The notes: generated by a model not told the origin, from the letters alone. Shown: positions 8,688-18,124, numbered from the stretch's first letter. The stretch: DNA of 33,081 nt from Methylobacteriaceae bacterium (GCA_019233695.1 JAFAME010000166.1:1-33081); one strand, 5' to 3'. Program-made: numbers and translations.

Positions 8688-10742
8688 TCAACCTGTCAGG
8701 GTTGCCCGCGCGGGCGGCGGCGAGTCGGCTGCCGCCATGTCGCGCAGTCGCTTTGCCGCCGTCTCATTGCCGCCATCGGCAGCCTTCCGGTACCATTGCC
8801 GCGCCGCCTCCTCGTTGCGCTCGGTGCCGACGCCGGCGATGTACAAATCGCCCAGAGCAACTTGCGCCGCCGCCAGACCCTGCTCCGCTGCCTTCTCATA
8901 CCAGCCGATGGCCTCGCCCACATTCTGCCGAGTGCCCTGTCCCTTCAGCAGCATGACGCCGAGGTTGAATTGCGCCAAGCTCTCGCCGTTGCGGGCCGCC
9001 TTCCTGTACCAGGCGACGGCGGTTTCGAGGTCGAGCGGAACGCCCTGTCCCGTGCAATGCATGATCGCCAGTTGCAATTGCGCTGGACCAAAGTCGTTTT
9101 CGGCTGCCCTTCTGAACCATTCCGCCCCCTGTTTGGCGTCTTGCACCACGCCGCGCCCCTCGAGAAAGTTCCGGCCAAGGATGACTTGGGCCTCGATCTG
9201 GCCGGCTTCGGCAGCCGCCCGATACCAGCGTGTCGCGTCCTCTTTGCTCGCCTCGACGGAGTCGCGCTGCGAGAACAAATGGCCAAGCTGCACGAGCGCC
9301 GGGGCGTGACCGCGCTCGGCGGCCTTGCGCAGCAATTCTTCCGCCCGTGATGCATCCCGTGGCACGCCCTGCCCATTGAGATGGAGCAGGGCAAGCGCCG
9401 TCTCCGCCGCCGGCTCGCCCTTGTTAACCGCCTCGCCGAACCATTTGGCGGCGCGTTCGGGATCGCGCGGTACCTCGTCGCCCCTCAGGTAGAGGCTGCC
9501 GAGCTTCAATTGTGCGGCGGCGATGCCATGCTGCGCCGCGCGCTCACACCAAGATAGGGCCTTCTCGATGTCGCGATCGACGCCGGTCCCAGTCAGCAAG
9601 AAGACCGCGATGTTGAATTCAGCCGCCGGATGGGCCTGCTCGGCGGCCCGCAGGAACCATTTTGCCGCCTCGCTCACGCTCTTCGGCATCCCCTCGCCAC
9701 GCGCATAGAACCGCCCCACGATGAATTGTGCCCGGGCGTCCCCGGCTTCGGCCGCGCGCCGGTACCACATCGCCGCCTCTTCGAGATTCGGCGGCACGCC
9801 TTGGCCGCGGCTGAAGAATTCGCCGAGCCCGATCATGGCAGGGACGAAACCCTTGTTGGCCGCCTTGCGAAAGCAGGTCTCGGCCTTGTCGAGATCCCGC
9901 GCTACGCCCTCGCCGGCGATGTGCAGGAGCGCAAGGTAGCGGAGCGCGCCGGGGTCGCCAACGTCGGCTGCCTTCTGCAAAAGCGCGGCCGCCTCGTCAA
10001 ATTTGGGCGATCCGTCGATACCCTTGAGATACAGGCGCGCAAGCCCGACCTGCGCGGCGACCTCGCCCTTCTCGGCAGCCTTCGCGTACCAGCCGGCCGC
10101 CGCCGCAAGATCCCGTTCGACGCCAAGACCGTTCTCGTACAGCAGCGCCAGCCCCAGCTCTGCCTTGCCGATTCCTTGGTGCGCGGCAGCCAGATAGTGG
10201 CGGCGCGCCGCGTCGAAATCCTGGTCGCAGCCCAGCCCGTGCAAATAGAAATATCCAAGGTTGGCCTGGGCCTCCGGTTTGCCTCCCTCAGCAGCCGCGC
10301 GCGTCCAGCGCACGGCCTCATCGAGGTCCTTGGCAACGTCGATGCCGTTGGGAAACAGCAACTGGGCGTTCCTTCGCGCCGCGCCCGCGTTGAGTTCCGT
10401 CGCCGTCTGGAACCATATGGTAGCCCCTTCGGCCGCGTGCGGTTCGCCGCTGAAGTAAATGAGGCTCAGCTGCAGCTGCGCTTCCAACTGGCCGCGCTCG
10501 GCGGCGCGCCGGTACCACGCCACCGCATCCGGCACGCTTCGAATAACGCCCTGGCCGCGCGCGTAGAGCTGACCTAACCGGAATTGCGCGTCGGCATGCC
10601 CGGCCGCGCCCGCCCTGCGCCAAGCCTGCAAGGCGTCCGCGTGCCTTCCCTGCTCGTAGGCTTTCAATCCGCGCCTGAAGTTCCGGTGAGCGCGACGGAG
10701 CGGCAGCAGTCGCGACAGCCCGCCTGACCACAAGGCTGCCAC
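8688..10742 (-). CDS. Sel1-repeat protein (about 18 repeats)
   Basis: A 684-residue protein built almost wholly of Sel1-like repeats. About 18 units of ~36 residues follow the pattern WYRKAAExGxAxAQxxLGxLYxxGxGVxxDxxxA, from about residue 40 to 675. Sel1 repeats form alpha-solenoid scaffolds for protein-protein interaction; no catalytic domain or clear signal peptide is seen, so it is probably cytoplasmic or membrane-associated. The GTG start at 10742 has GAGGT just upstream and lies seven bases after the HlyD stop, so it is translationally linked to the secretion genes. The repeat gives the DNA a ~108-base periodicity. Sel1 proteins often regulate or assemble exopolysaccharide and secretion machinery; here a role in joining the exporter to the glycosyltransferases is an inference from position only. 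Confidence 0.92.
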   Translation of the reverse strand: MAALWSGGLSRLLPLRRAHRNFRRGLKAYEQGRHADALQAWRRAGAAGHADAQFRLGQLYARGQGVIRSVPDAVAWYRRAAERGQLEAQLQLSLIYFSGEPHAAEGATIWFQTATELNAGAARRNAQLLFPNGIDVAKDLDEAVRWTRAAAEGGKPEAQANLGYFYLHGLGCDQDFDAARRHYLAAAHQGIGKAELGLALLYENGLGVERDLAAAAGWYAKAAEKGEVAAQVGLARLYLKGIDGSPKFDEAAALLQKAADVGDPGALRYLALLHIAGEGVARDLDKAETCFRKAANKGFVPAMIGLGEFFSRGQGVPPNLEEAAMWYRRAAEAGDARAQFIVGRFYARGEGMPKSVSEAAKWFLRAAEQAHPAAEFNIAVFLLTGTGVDRDIEKALSWCERAAQHGIAAAQLKLGSLYLRGDEVPRDPERAAKWFGEAVNKGEPAAETALALLHLNGQGVPRDASRAEELLRKAAERGHAPALVQLGHLFSQRDSVEASKEDATRWYRAAAEAGQIEAQVILGRNFLEGRGVVQDAKQGAEWFRRAAENDFGPAQLQLAIMHCTGQGVPLDLETAVAWYRKAARNGESLAQFNLGVMLLKGQGTRQNVGEAIGWYEKAAEQGLAAAQVALGDLYIAGVGTERNEEAARQWYRKAADGGNETAAKRLRDMAAADSPPPARATLTG

Positions 10743-10749
10743 GGCGACC

Positions 10750-12081
10750 TCAAGGCTCCCGCATCGATTCGCCCATCCCCCGGAAAAAGCCGCCGAACAG
10801 ATAGGCCAGGACCGATCGCGTCCCCACGTGGATGTCGGCGGTCAGAGTCATGCCGGGAATCAGGCGGAACGTGTCGGGCACGCCGATGAAATGGATGGCA
10901 TCGACGCGCACCCGAGCTTTGTAGAAGGCATCGACCGGCTTGCCGTCATCATCGGTGGTGAACGCGCCCTCGCTGATCCATTCGAGCTGGCCCTCGGCGG
11001 TGCCATGCTCGAAAAAGTTGAAGGCATCGATCTTGAGCGCGCAGTGGTCGCCCGCCCGGACAAATCCGATGTCGCGGGGCGACAGATGGACTTCGGCCTC
11101 CATCGGCGCCCGCAACGGCATGAGCGTGAGGAGCGGATCGCCTTCCTTGAGCACGGAGCCTACCGACAGTTTCGACAAACTGAGGACGACTGCCGGTTCC
11201 GGCGCCGTGAGGCGGACGAGATCCTGGTGCTTGGTGGCCTTGACGAGCTGCGTCGCAGCAAGGTCGCGCGCGTTGCGCGCGGTAACGAGTTCCTGGCTCA
11301 CGTCGGTGAACCACTTCTGCACGTAGGCATCGCGATCCGCCATCAGCGAGGAGAGGACATGCTGGGCTTCGATCAGGCTGTTGTGGCCGAATTCCATCGT
11401 CCGCAACAGTTCGAGGCGCTGGTCGCTCGCGATCCAGAGATTGAGCAGACTTCCGGCGCCACTTTTGAGAAGGCTGTGGCGCATCTCCTCGATCTGCTGG
11501 GAAATCTTTTCGCGCTCCTTGTATCGCGCTTCGTCTCCCTGGTATTTGTCGATGGTCGCTTGGGCCTGCTTGATCTTTTCGTCGTAGCTCTTGATCTGCG
11601 CGGCAAATTCGGCTGTGCGCTGCGCGTAGAGGGACTTCTGCAGGGCGGCGTAGGGGGCGAGGTCCGGTCCGGGATTGTCGGGAAAGACCAGCGGTTTGCG
11701 CTGCTGCTCCGCCTCGGCGCGGGCGATCTGGGCGTCGAGGCCGGCGATTTGCATCTTCAGCTGGCCGACGTCGGCCGCCGCGAACGTGGGGTCGAGGGTC
11801 GCCAGCAATTGTCCGGCCTGAACCCGGTCGCCCTCCCGGACATCGATGCTCTTGATGATCGAGGGATCAAGCGCCTGAAAGACGTTGGCGGCCTGCGTGG
11901 ACACGACCTTTCCGCTCAAGCTCGTCACCACCCGGTCGACCGAGGCGAAGGCGGTGACGCCGATGCACGCCAGGACCATCGCGGCAAGCGCGAGCACGGC
12001 GATCCGCGCCGAGACCGGCTCCGGCGCCTCCCGGATGGCGTCGCTTTCCGACTGGAACTGCCGGACGGCGATGCTGGTCAC
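10750..12081 (-). CDS. HlyD-family type I secretion periplasmic adaptor
   Basis: A 443-residue membrane fusion protein. A short cytoplasmic N-terminus is followed by one membrane segment at about residues 25-45 (ARIAVLALAAMVLACIGVTA). Then come the first lipoyl half (IIKSIDVREGDRVQAGQLLA), a long coiled-coil hairpin (about 110-275), and the beta-barrel domain with PMEAEVHLSPRDIGFVRAGD and the C-terminal RLIPGMTLTADIHVGTRSVL typical of HlyD/PrtE adaptors. It bridges the ABC exporter to an outer-membrane TolC-like channel. The GTG at 12081 is preferred: it starts four bases after the exporter stop, while sequence further upstream in this frame is only antisense-like to the exporter's C-terminus. 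No TolC gene is in the window. Confidence 0.92.
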   Translation of the reverse strand: MTSIAVRQFQSESDAIREAPEPVSARIAVLALAAMVLACIGVTAFASVDRVVTSLSGKVVSTQAANVFQALDPSIIKSIDVREGDRVQAGQLLATLDPTFAAADVGQLKMQIAGLDAQIARAEAEQQRKPLVFPDNPGPDLAPYAALQKSLYAQRTAEFAAQIKSYDEKIKQAQATIDKYQGDEARYKEREKISQQIEEMRHSLLKSGAGSLLNLWIASDQRLELLRTMEFGHNSLIEAQHVLSSLMADRDAYVQKWFTDVSQELVTARNARDLAATQLVKATKHQDLVRLTAPEPAVVLSLSKLSVGSVLKEGDPLLTLMPLRAPMEAEVHLSPRDIGFVRAGDHCALKIDAFNFFEHGTAEGQLEWISEGAFTTDDDGKPVDAFYKARVRVDAIHFIGVPDTFRLIPGMTLTADIHVGTRSVLAYLFGGFFRGMGESMREP

Positions 12082-12085
12082 ATCT

Positions 12086-14320
12086 CTACGCAACGCTCGG
12101 CCCCACAAAGCTCTTCTCGCGCGCCGGCGGCGGGGCAGCGACGTGCCGGTTCTGCTGGTACCAGAGCCCGCTGTAGATGTCGCAGCGCTCCAGCAATTCC
12201 TGGTGCCGGCCGATGTCGTGCACCTCGCCTCGTTCGAGCACGAGGATCGCATCCGCTGGGACCAGCGACGAAAGGCGATGCGAGATGACGATCAGAGTCC
12301 GCCCCTGGCCGATGCGCTGGAGATTGGCATTGATGATGGCTTCGCTCTCGGCATCAAGTGCGCTCGTGGCCTCATCAAGGATGAGGATCCGCGGATCGAC
12401 GATCAGCGCCCGCGCGATCGCCAGCCGCTGGCGCTGCCCGCCGGAGAGGTTCGGCGACCCCTCGTAGACGTAGGTCTCATAGCCGCGCGGCAGCTTATCG
12501 ATGAATTCTTCCGCCCCGGCCATGCGTGCGGCAAGCACGACTTCCTCGAACGTGGCGTCGCTCTTGGCGGCGGTGATGTTCTCGCGGATCGTGCCGCTGA
12601 ACAGGAAGTTCTCCTGCAGGACGACGCCCAGGCTGCTGCGCAAATGGTCGACATCATATTCCCGCACGTCGATGCCATCGATCTTGATGAGGCCCTGATA
12701 GTTGGAATGGAGCCTCTGCAACAGGCGCGTGATGGTCGTCTTGCCCGAGCCGCTGCGCCCCATGATGCCGAGCATCGTGCCCTGCGGAACTTCGAATGTG
12801 ACCGCGGCCAACGCCGGCGTGCTCGATCCCTTGTACTTGAAGCGAACGTTGGAAAACTCGACATGGCCTCGGATCGGCGCGCGCACGCCGTGCGCCGTCC
12901 GCCCCTCTTCGGGCGGTTGGTTGACGAGATCGGCAACGAGCCCAACGGCTAGCCGGGCTTCGTCATATTGATGAATGAGTTGGGCCATTTGCACGAGAGG
13001 TGCGGCGACCCGCTGGCTGAGCAACAGAAAGGCGAAAAGCGCTCCGATATAGACCGGATCGTTGGTCGTCATGGCGAAATAGACGCCGAGCGCAAAGGTA
13101 CCGCTGACCAGGAAGCGTTCGAAGGGCGTCACCACCGTCTGGATCAAATTCGCCATCATGCCCTCGGCGAACCGAAGCTTGGCGATACGGGCAACGTGAA
13201 CGTCCCACTCGTGGCGGTGGCGCGCGTCGAGCGCCAGCGACTTGACCGTGCGGATGCCGTGGATCGTCTGCACCAGGAAGGTGCCTCGCCTGGTTTCAGC
13301 CGAGACGACCGCGCTGCTGCGCCGCCGATAGGGCGGCAACATGACGACGATCCAAAGAAAAATGAGGACGCAGCAGGCCAGCACGATGGCCGTCAGGACG
13401 GGGCTGAAGAAGAACATGACGGGAAAGAAGACGAAGAGCACGAACGAATCGAGGACCGTTCCAAACAGCTGCCCGGTCAGGAAGTTGCGGATGCGCCAGA
13501 TCTCGTTCATGTCGTGCGTCACGGCGCCCACAGACGTGCGCTCAAAGAAATCGATCGGAAGGTCGAGAACCTTGTCGAACATATAGGTGGAAAGTTTGAC
13601 GTCCACGCGGGTCGTCAAGAAAAGTATCAGGTAACGCCGAAGTGCCGCGAACGCCGTTTCGAAGAAGACAAGAACGATCATGAGCAGGCACAGGACCGTG
13701 AACGTGCTCATCGCGTGGTAGTAGAGAACGCGATCCGACAACAATCGCCAGAAAATGATCGGAGTAAGGGCGAGGAAGCTCAAGGCAACAGCCGAGATCG
13801 CCACTTCGCGGACAAGGCGGCGCTCGCGAAATACCAGGGTAGCGACGAGCCCGATGCTGAACGGCTTGGTCTCGTCGGTAATGTCGTAGTTGCGCTTGAC
13901 GAGGACGACTTCGCCCGTCCAGGCTTCCTCGAAGCGGACCCGGTCGATGACCAGCAGGGCATCCTCATGCGCATTGGGGTCCTGCAGTACCACGCGGAAC
14001 GTCTGCCCATCCGCTTCGGTGCGCAGCAGGACCATGCTGCTGCCGTTCTTCAAAATGACGACGGCCGGCAGCGCCTTCTTCAGCTCGGTCAGGCGGTTCC
14101 AGCCAAGCGTGATGAGGCGTGCGCGCAAGCCTGACGACCGCGCGCATTTCAACAGCTGCGCCGTCGACACCTCGTCCGTGCTCAAGACGTGGTCGTGGAC
14201 CAGCTGCGCAGGGGTAAGGTGAAGCCCATATCGGCGCGCGATGATCGACAGACAGCCGAGACCCGAGGGCGTCGACTTGTCGCCGGAGCGGTTGGAAACT
14301 GCCAAGTCGGTTCCGGTCAT
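12086..14320 (-). CDS. Type I secretion ABC exporter (HlyB-like) with inactive C39-like domain
   Basis: A 744-residue fused permease-ATPase. The N-terminal ~130 residues are a C39 peptidase-like domain, but at the catalytic-cysteine position the sequence is TPSGLGCLSIIARRYG: the Cys that should precede the Gly is Ser19, and the catalytic His region reads NGSSMVLLR. It is therefore a HlyB-type docking domain, not a leader peptidase. About five or six membrane helices follow (residues ~165-435). The ATPase has Walker A GRSGSGKTT at 521-529, the signature LSGGQRQR near 625, Walker B ILILDEATSALD and the switch ISHRL. It drives one-step export of a C-terminally tagged protein, with the HlyD gene directly downstream. 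The ATG at 14320 is preceded by AGGTGAG. The substrate is not visible here. Confidence 0.93.
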   Translation of the reverse strand: MTGTDLAVSNRSGDKSTPSGLGCLSIIARRYGLHLTPAQLVHDHVLSTDEVSTAQLLKCARSSGLRARLITLGWNRLTELKKALPAVVILKNGSSMVLLRTEADGQTFRVVLQDPNAHEDALLVIDRVRFEEAWTGEVVLVKRNYDITDETKPFSIGLVATLVFRERRLVREVAISAVALSFLALTPIIFWRLLSDRVLYYHAMSTFTVLCLLMIVLVFFETAFAALRRYLILFLTTRVDVKLSTYMFDKVLDLPIDFFERTSVGAVTHDMNEIWRIRNFLTGQLFGTVLDSFVLFVFFPVMFFFSPVLTAIVLACCVLIFLWIVVMLPPYRRRSSAVVSAETRRGTFLVQTIHGIRTVKSLALDARHRHEWDVHVARIAKLRFAEGMMANLIQTVVTPFERFLVSGTFALGVYFAMTTNDPVYIGALFAFLLLSQRVAAPLVQMAQLIHQYDEARLAVGLVADLVNQPPEEGRTAHGVRAPIRGHVEFSNVRFKYKGSSTPALAAVTFEVPQGTMLGIMGRSGSGKTTITRLLQRLHSNYQGLIKIDGIDVREYDVDHLRSSLGVVLQENFLFSGTIRENITAAKSDATFEEVVLAARMAGAEEFIDKLPRGYETYVYEGSPNLSGGQRQRLAIARALIVDPRILILDEATSALDAESEAIINANLQRIGQGRTLIVISHRLSSLVPADAILVLERGEVHDIGRHQELLERCDIYSGLWYQQNRHVAAPPPAREKSFVGPSVA

Positions 14321-14364
14321 CTCACCTGATCATGAGTGCAGAATGTCGAAATTCAAGAAGCTTG

Positions 14365-14384
14365 AAAAACCGAGCCTGTGGCTC
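14365..14384 (-). terminator. Candidate intrinsic terminator downstream of rfbA
   Basis: On the minus strand GAGCC-ACA-GGCTC is followed two bases later by five T residues (14369-14365). It lies about 100 bases past the rfbA stop and 45 bases before the ABC exporter start. The stem is only 5 bp, so partial read-through into the exporter operon is possible. Confidence 0.5.
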
Positions 14385-14485
14385 TGAGCCGGCCCGCCCT
14401 CATTGGGCATGATGGCCACCTTGGATTTTAGAGGGAGTTGCGGGAGCCGACAAGCGGAATATCCCGACAGGCTGAACACGGCGGA

Positions 14486-15358
14486 TCAAAGGTCGCCTCG
14501 CGCGATGCGTCGAAGATACTGGCCGTAGCTGCTCTTGCCGAGCGCCTCGCCGAGCGCAAGCAGCTGGGCAGCGTCGATCCAGCCGAGGTTGAAGGCGATC
14601 TCCTCGGGGCAGGAGATCTTGAAGCCCTGACGATGTTCGAGCGCCTGCACGAAGGCCGCCGCCTCGGCGAGCGTGTCCGGGGTTCCGGTGTCGAGCCAGG
14701 CGAAGCCGCGGCCCATCCGCGCGACCGTCAGGCGGCCACGCTCGAGATAGGCGCGGTTGATGTCGGTGATCTCCAGTTCGCCGCGGGCCGATGGCTTCAG
14801 CCGGCGGGCGATGTCCACCACGTCCCGGTCATAGACGTAAAGGCCCGTCACCGCCCAATTCGACTTCGGCCGGGCCGGCTTCTCCTCGATCGAGACCGGC
14901 GCCCCGTCCGGGCCGAAGGCGACGACGCCATAGCGCGCGGGATCGGTCACATGATAACCGAACACGGTGGCGCCCGAGGGGCTCTTGACCGCTTCGGCCA
15001 GGAGCGCCGGCAAACCGTGCCCATAGAAGATATTGTCGCCGAGGACGAGCATGGAACGATCGCTGCCGACGAAATCGGCGCCGACGATGTAGGCCTGCGC
15101 CAGGCCCTCCGGACGCGGCTGCTCGACGTAGCTCAGGCGCAGCCCCCAGCGCTCGCCCGATCCGAGCAGGCGGCGAAAGTGCGGCAGGTCGGCAGGCGTC
15201 GAGATGACGAGAATGTCGCGCACGCCCGCCAGCATGAGGGTCGAGAGCGGATAGTAGACCATTGGCTTGTCGTAGACGGGCATCAGCTGCTTCGAGACCA
15301 CCATGGTCATGGGATGAAGCCGGGTGCCGCTGCCGCCGGCGAGGATGATGCCCTTCAT
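14486..15358 (-). CDS. rfbA: Glucose-1-phosphate thymidylyltransferase RfbA/RmlA
   Basis: It catalyses dTTP + glucose-1-phosphate to dTDP-glucose, the first step of dTDP-L-rhamnose synthesis, in the cytoplasm. The 290-residue length is normal. The signature [11 protein letters not shown] is at residues 7-17, followed by the substrate-site stretches [20 protein letters not shown] and GDNIFYG, and [18 protein letters not shown] and GWID further on. The ATG at 15358 overlaps the rfbD stop as ATGA and has AGGA upstream, indicating translational coupling. It is the last gene of the rfbBCDA operon, followed by a candidate terminator. Confidence 0.96.
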   Translation of the reverse strand: MKGIILAGGSGTRLHPMTMVVSKQLMPVYDKPMVYYPLSTLMLAGVRDILVISTPADLPHFRRLLGSGERWGLRLSYVEQPRPEGLAQAYIVGADFVGSDRSMLVLGDNIFYGHGLPALLAEAVKSPSGATVFGYHVTDPARYGVVAFGPDGAPVSIEEKPARPKSNWAVTGLYVYDRDVVDIARRLKPSARGELEITDINRAYLERGRLTVARMGRGFAWLDTGTPDTLAEAAAFVQALEHRQGFKISCPEEIAFNLGWIDAAQLLALGEALGKSSYGQYLRRIARGDL

Positions 15359-16266
15359 GATGCCGATCCTGGCGTGGGATGCGATTCGGCCAAAATGCGG
15401 GCAACACAGCTTTCGACCGAGCCCCTCCATGCCGGCAGGACGACGCCGTGGCATTGCGCGAGCTTCCCGCAGTCGAGCCGTGAATTGGCTGGCCGACGCG
15501 CCGGCGTAGGATATTCGGCGGTGGTGATCGGGCGCACGCGCGCACCTGGGCCGCCGCGGGTGGCGGAGGCTTCGAAGACCGCTCGCGCGAACTCGGCCCA
15601 GTTCGCTTCCCCGCTCCCGGTCATATGGAACACGCCGCGCAACGCAGCTTCGCCCGAGTGTTTCAGGAGATTTTCGGCAACCGCGATGACGCCGTCGGCA
15701 ATGTCGAGGGCGCTCGTCGGCGCGCCGGCCTGATCGGCCACGACTGCAATTTCGTTGCGGCCCGCCGCAAGGCGCAGCATCGTCTTGACGAAGTTGGCGC
15801 CAAACGGACTGTAGATCCACGCCGTTCGCAGAATGGCATGATCGGCCGAACGCTCAGCCACCGCCCGTTCGCCTGCGAGCTTGCTGCGGCCGTATGCTCC
15901 GAGTGGTGCGGTTTGGTCGTCCTCTCGGTAGGATCGCGCAGATGAGCCATCGAAGACGTAGTCGGTCGAGATTTGGATGAGCGGAACCCCGAGCGTGCAG
16001 GCGGCCGAAGCGACCGCGCCGGCGCCCGCGCAATTGATCGCCGTTGCGAGTTCCGGCTCGCTTTCGGCCCGATCGACGGCGGTATAGGCGGCAGCGTTGA
16101 CGATCACATCGGGCCGGGCCGCTGCGAGCGCAGGATGGATGGACGCAGGCTCGGCAAGATCGAGCGCCGGCCGGCCGACCGCAACGATGTCAACGCCATG
16201 AGCCGGTCCCCGCTCGAGAAGCGAGCAAACCACCTGCCCGCGCGTCCCGGTCACCGCGATGCGCAC
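15355..16266 (-). CDS. rfbD: dTDP-4-dehydrorhamnose reductase RfbD/RmlD
   Basis: The last step of dTDP-L-rhamnose synthesis: NAD(P)H reduction of dTDP-4-dehydrorhamnose. It has an SDR-type fold with [10 protein letters not shown] at the N-terminus, [21 protein letters not shown], the catalytic YGRSK (YxxxK) and [18 protein letters not shown]. The third glycine of the usual GxxGxxG is replaced by valine (GTRGQVV), a small deviation. A GTG start at 16266 is chosen because it aligns with the normal family N-terminus, has GAGG eight bases upstream and begins ten bases after the rfbC stop. An ATG at 16290 would add eight residues, overlap rfbC and lack a ribosome site. Its end overlaps the rfbA start. 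Confidence 0.93.
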   Translation of the reverse strand: MRIAVTGTRGQVVCSLLERGPAHGVDIVAVGRPALDLAEPASIHPALAAARPDVIVNAAAYTAVDRAESEPELATAINCAGAGAVASAACTLGVPLIQISTDYVFDGSSARSYREDDQTAPLGAYGRSKLAGERAVAERSADHAILRTAWIYSPFGANFVKTMLRLAAGRNEIAVVADQAGAPTSALDIADGVIAVAENLLKHSGEAALRGVFHMTGSGEANWAEFARAVFEASATRGGPGARVRPITTAEYPTPARRPANSRLDCGKLAQCHGVVLPAWRGSVESCVARILAESHPTPGSAS

Positions 16267-16276
16267 AGGCTCAGCC

Positions 16277-16828
16277 TCATTCGAAGACATGTGGCAGGTC
16301 GGCCAGGCGCGGCTGACGGCGGTCCTTTGCCGAAAGGATCGCAGCGCCTGCCTCAACCGGCCAGGCGATGCCGAGGGCCGGGTCATCGAAGGCGAGCCCG
16401 AAATCGTGTTCGGCCGAGTAGTATGCGGTGACCTTGTAGAGGAGCTCCGTATCCGGCTCCAGCGTGCAATAGCCGTGCGCAAAACCCGCTGGAATCCAGA
16501 GCTGGCGCCAATTGGCGGCCGACAGTTCGATCGCGACGTGCCGGCCGAAGGTCGACGAGGCGCGGCGCAGATCGACGGCAACGTCCAATGCGCGCCCACG
16601 CGCGACCCGAACGAGCTTGCCTTGAGCGTAAGGCGCAACCTGGAAATGCAATCCTCGGATGGTGCCCGCTTTTGCCGATAGAGCGTGATTGTCCTGAACG
16701 AAGCTGTGGTCGCCAAGGCCCGCCAAGGCGCGAGCGTTGAACACCTCCGAAAAGAACCCACGCTCGTCGCCGAAGCGCCGTGGAGTGATGACTTTCACAT
16801 CGGGTATTGCGGTCGCCTCGATGTCCAC
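16277..16828 (-). CDS. rfbC: dTDP-4-dehydrorhamnose 3,5-epimerase RfbC/RmlC
   Basis: It epimerises dTDP-4-keto-6-deoxyglucose at C3 and C5, the third step to dTDP-L-rhamnose. The 183-residue cupin protein shows PRRFGDERGFFSEVFN near the N-terminus, the catalytic-His motif GTIRGLHFQ, VRVARGRALDVAVDLR, IPAGFAHGYCTL and KVTAYYSAEHD. The start is a GTG at 16828 with GGAG seven bases upstream. In-frame sequence further upstream is antisense to the end of rfbB and is not protein-like. It lies 20 bases after the rfbB stop, inside the rfbBCDA operon. Confidence 0.95.
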   Translation of the reverse strand: MDIEATAIPDVKVITPRRFGDERGFFSEVFNARALAGLGDHSFVQDNHALSAKAGTIRGLHFQVAPYAQGKLVRVARGRALDVAVDLRRASSTFGRHVAIELSAANWRQLWIPAGFAHGYCTLEPDTELLYKVTAYYSAEHDFGLAFDDPALGIAWPVEAGAAILSAKDRRQPRLADLPHVFE

Positions 16829-16848
16829 GCGCGGCTCCGTTCGGGATC

Positions 16849-17919
16849 TCAGACCGCCATGCCGAGCCGCTCGCCGCGATAGAGGCCCGTGCGGATACGC
16901 TGCCACCAGTCGCGATTGTCGAGATACCAGCGCACTGTCTTGCGCAGGCCCGAATCGACGGTCTCCTGCGGACACCAGCCAAGCTGCGTCTCGATCTTCG
17001 ACGCATCGATCGCGTAGCGCAGGTCATGCCCAGGCCGGTCGGTGACGAAGCTGATCAGCCTGTCGCGCCGGCCGATGCGCGCGTCCGGCGCGAACTCATC
17101 GATCAGCGCGCAGATCCGCCGCACCACATCGATGTTGCGTAGCTCGCTGCGGCCCCCGACATTGTAGCTCTCGCCGGCAACGCCGTGTTCGGCGACGGTG
17201 AGCAGCGCCTGGGCGTGGTCGACCACGAAGAGCCAGTCGCGTACGTTCTCGCCGCGCCCGTAGACCGGCAGCGGCTTGCCTTCGAGCGCGTTGAGAATCA
17301 TCAGCGGGATGAGCTTTTCGGGGAAGTGGTACGGCCCGTAGTTGTTGGAGCAATTGGTGATGAGCGTGGGCAGGCCGTAGGTGTGATGCCAGGCGCGCAC
17401 GAAATGGTCGGACGCCGCTTTCGAGGCCGAATAGGGCGAATTCGGGTCGTAGGGATGGTCCTCGCTGAAGAGGCCGGTGGCGCCGAGCGAGCCGAACACT
17501 TCGTCGGTGGACACGTGGTGGAACCGGAAGGTCCGCCGCCGCCCCTGGTCAAGCCCGCGCCAGTATTTCAACGCCGCCTCGAGCAGCGCGAAAGTGCCGA
17601 CGACATTGGTGCGGACGAAGGCCTCCGGACCGTCGATCGAGCGATCGACGTGGGTTTCGGCCGCCAGATGCATGATCGTGTCGGGCTCGACGGAGGCAAT
17701 CAGCGCATCCATCTTCGGCCGATCGAGGATATCTGCTTCTTCGAACCGATAGCGTGGCGAGGTGGCCACCGGCCGCAGCGAATCGAGATTGCCGGAATAG
17801 GTGAGCGCATCGACGACCAGCACCTCATGCGGCGTGTCGGCGATGATCTTGCGCACAACCGCCGAGCCGATGAAGCCCGCACCGCCGGTGACCAGGAATT
17901 TTTTGGTCCTGCAACCCAA
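16849..17919 (-). CDS. rfbB: dTDP-glucose 4,6-dehydratase RfbB/RmlB
   Basis: It converts dTDP-glucose to dTDP-4-keto-6-deoxyglucose with bound NAD, the second step of the rhamnose pathway. Motifs are [17 protein letters not shown] (NAD site), [27 protein letters not shown], the catalytic [23 protein letters not shown] and [12 protein letters not shown]. No ATG stands at the family position. A TTG at 17919, with AGG seven bases upstream, gives a 356-residue protein, the normal length. The nearest upstream in-frame ATG (18000) would add about 27 residues with no family match. It heads the rfbBCDA operon; lysC ends 205 bases upstream on the same strand. Function is secure, the start less so. Confidence 0.93.
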   Translation of the reverse strand: MGCRTKKFLVTGGAGFIGSAVVRKIIADTPHEVLVVDALTYSGNLDSLRPVATSPRYRFEEADILDRPKMDALIASVEPDTIMHLAAETHVDRSIDGPEAFVRTNVVGTFALLEAALKYWRGLDQGRRRTFRFHHVSTDEVFGSLGATGLFSEDHPYDPNSPYSASKAASDHFVRAWHHTYGLPTLITNCSNNYGPYHFPEKLIPLMILNALEGKPLPVYGRGENVRDWLFVVDHAQALLTVAEHGVAGESYNVGGRSELRNIDVVRRICALIDEFAPDARIGRRDRLISFVTDRPGHDLRYAIDASKIETQLGWCPQETVDSGLRKTVRWYLDNRDWWQRIRTGLYRGERLGMAV

Positions 17920-18124
17920 GAACGAACCTGCCGCTCGCAATTCCAAAAAATACCGTCCGCCGTTTTCGGGTTGGGGGCCGCGTTTCCGCGACGCCTGCAT
18001 CCCCGCCGATGGATGGCGCCCGTCGATTTGAGCAAACAGCACAGGCAGCGCCGCACCGCAATCGCAAATTCGGTCGTCAAGCATGGTTTTGCGGCGGCCG
18101 CGACCCACGGCCAAGGGTAACCAG

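Noticed and set aside
7241-8956. Long plus-strand open frame (over 500 codons) across the 870-residue glycosyltransferase
   Set aside because: Rich in Arg, Gly, His and Pro with no family resemblance; it is the antisense of a gene with clear GT2 motifs, a usual artefact of high-GC coding DNA.
8700-10620. Regular ~108-base periodicity, considered as tandem DNA repeat or CRISPR
   Set aside because: Units vary strongly in sequence and match the 36-residue Sel1 protein repeat; there are no constant repeats with unique spacers.
12968-14134. Plus-strand open frame opposite the ABC exporter
   Set aside because: Antisense to a well-conserved exporter, no recognisable domain, no ribosome site of note.
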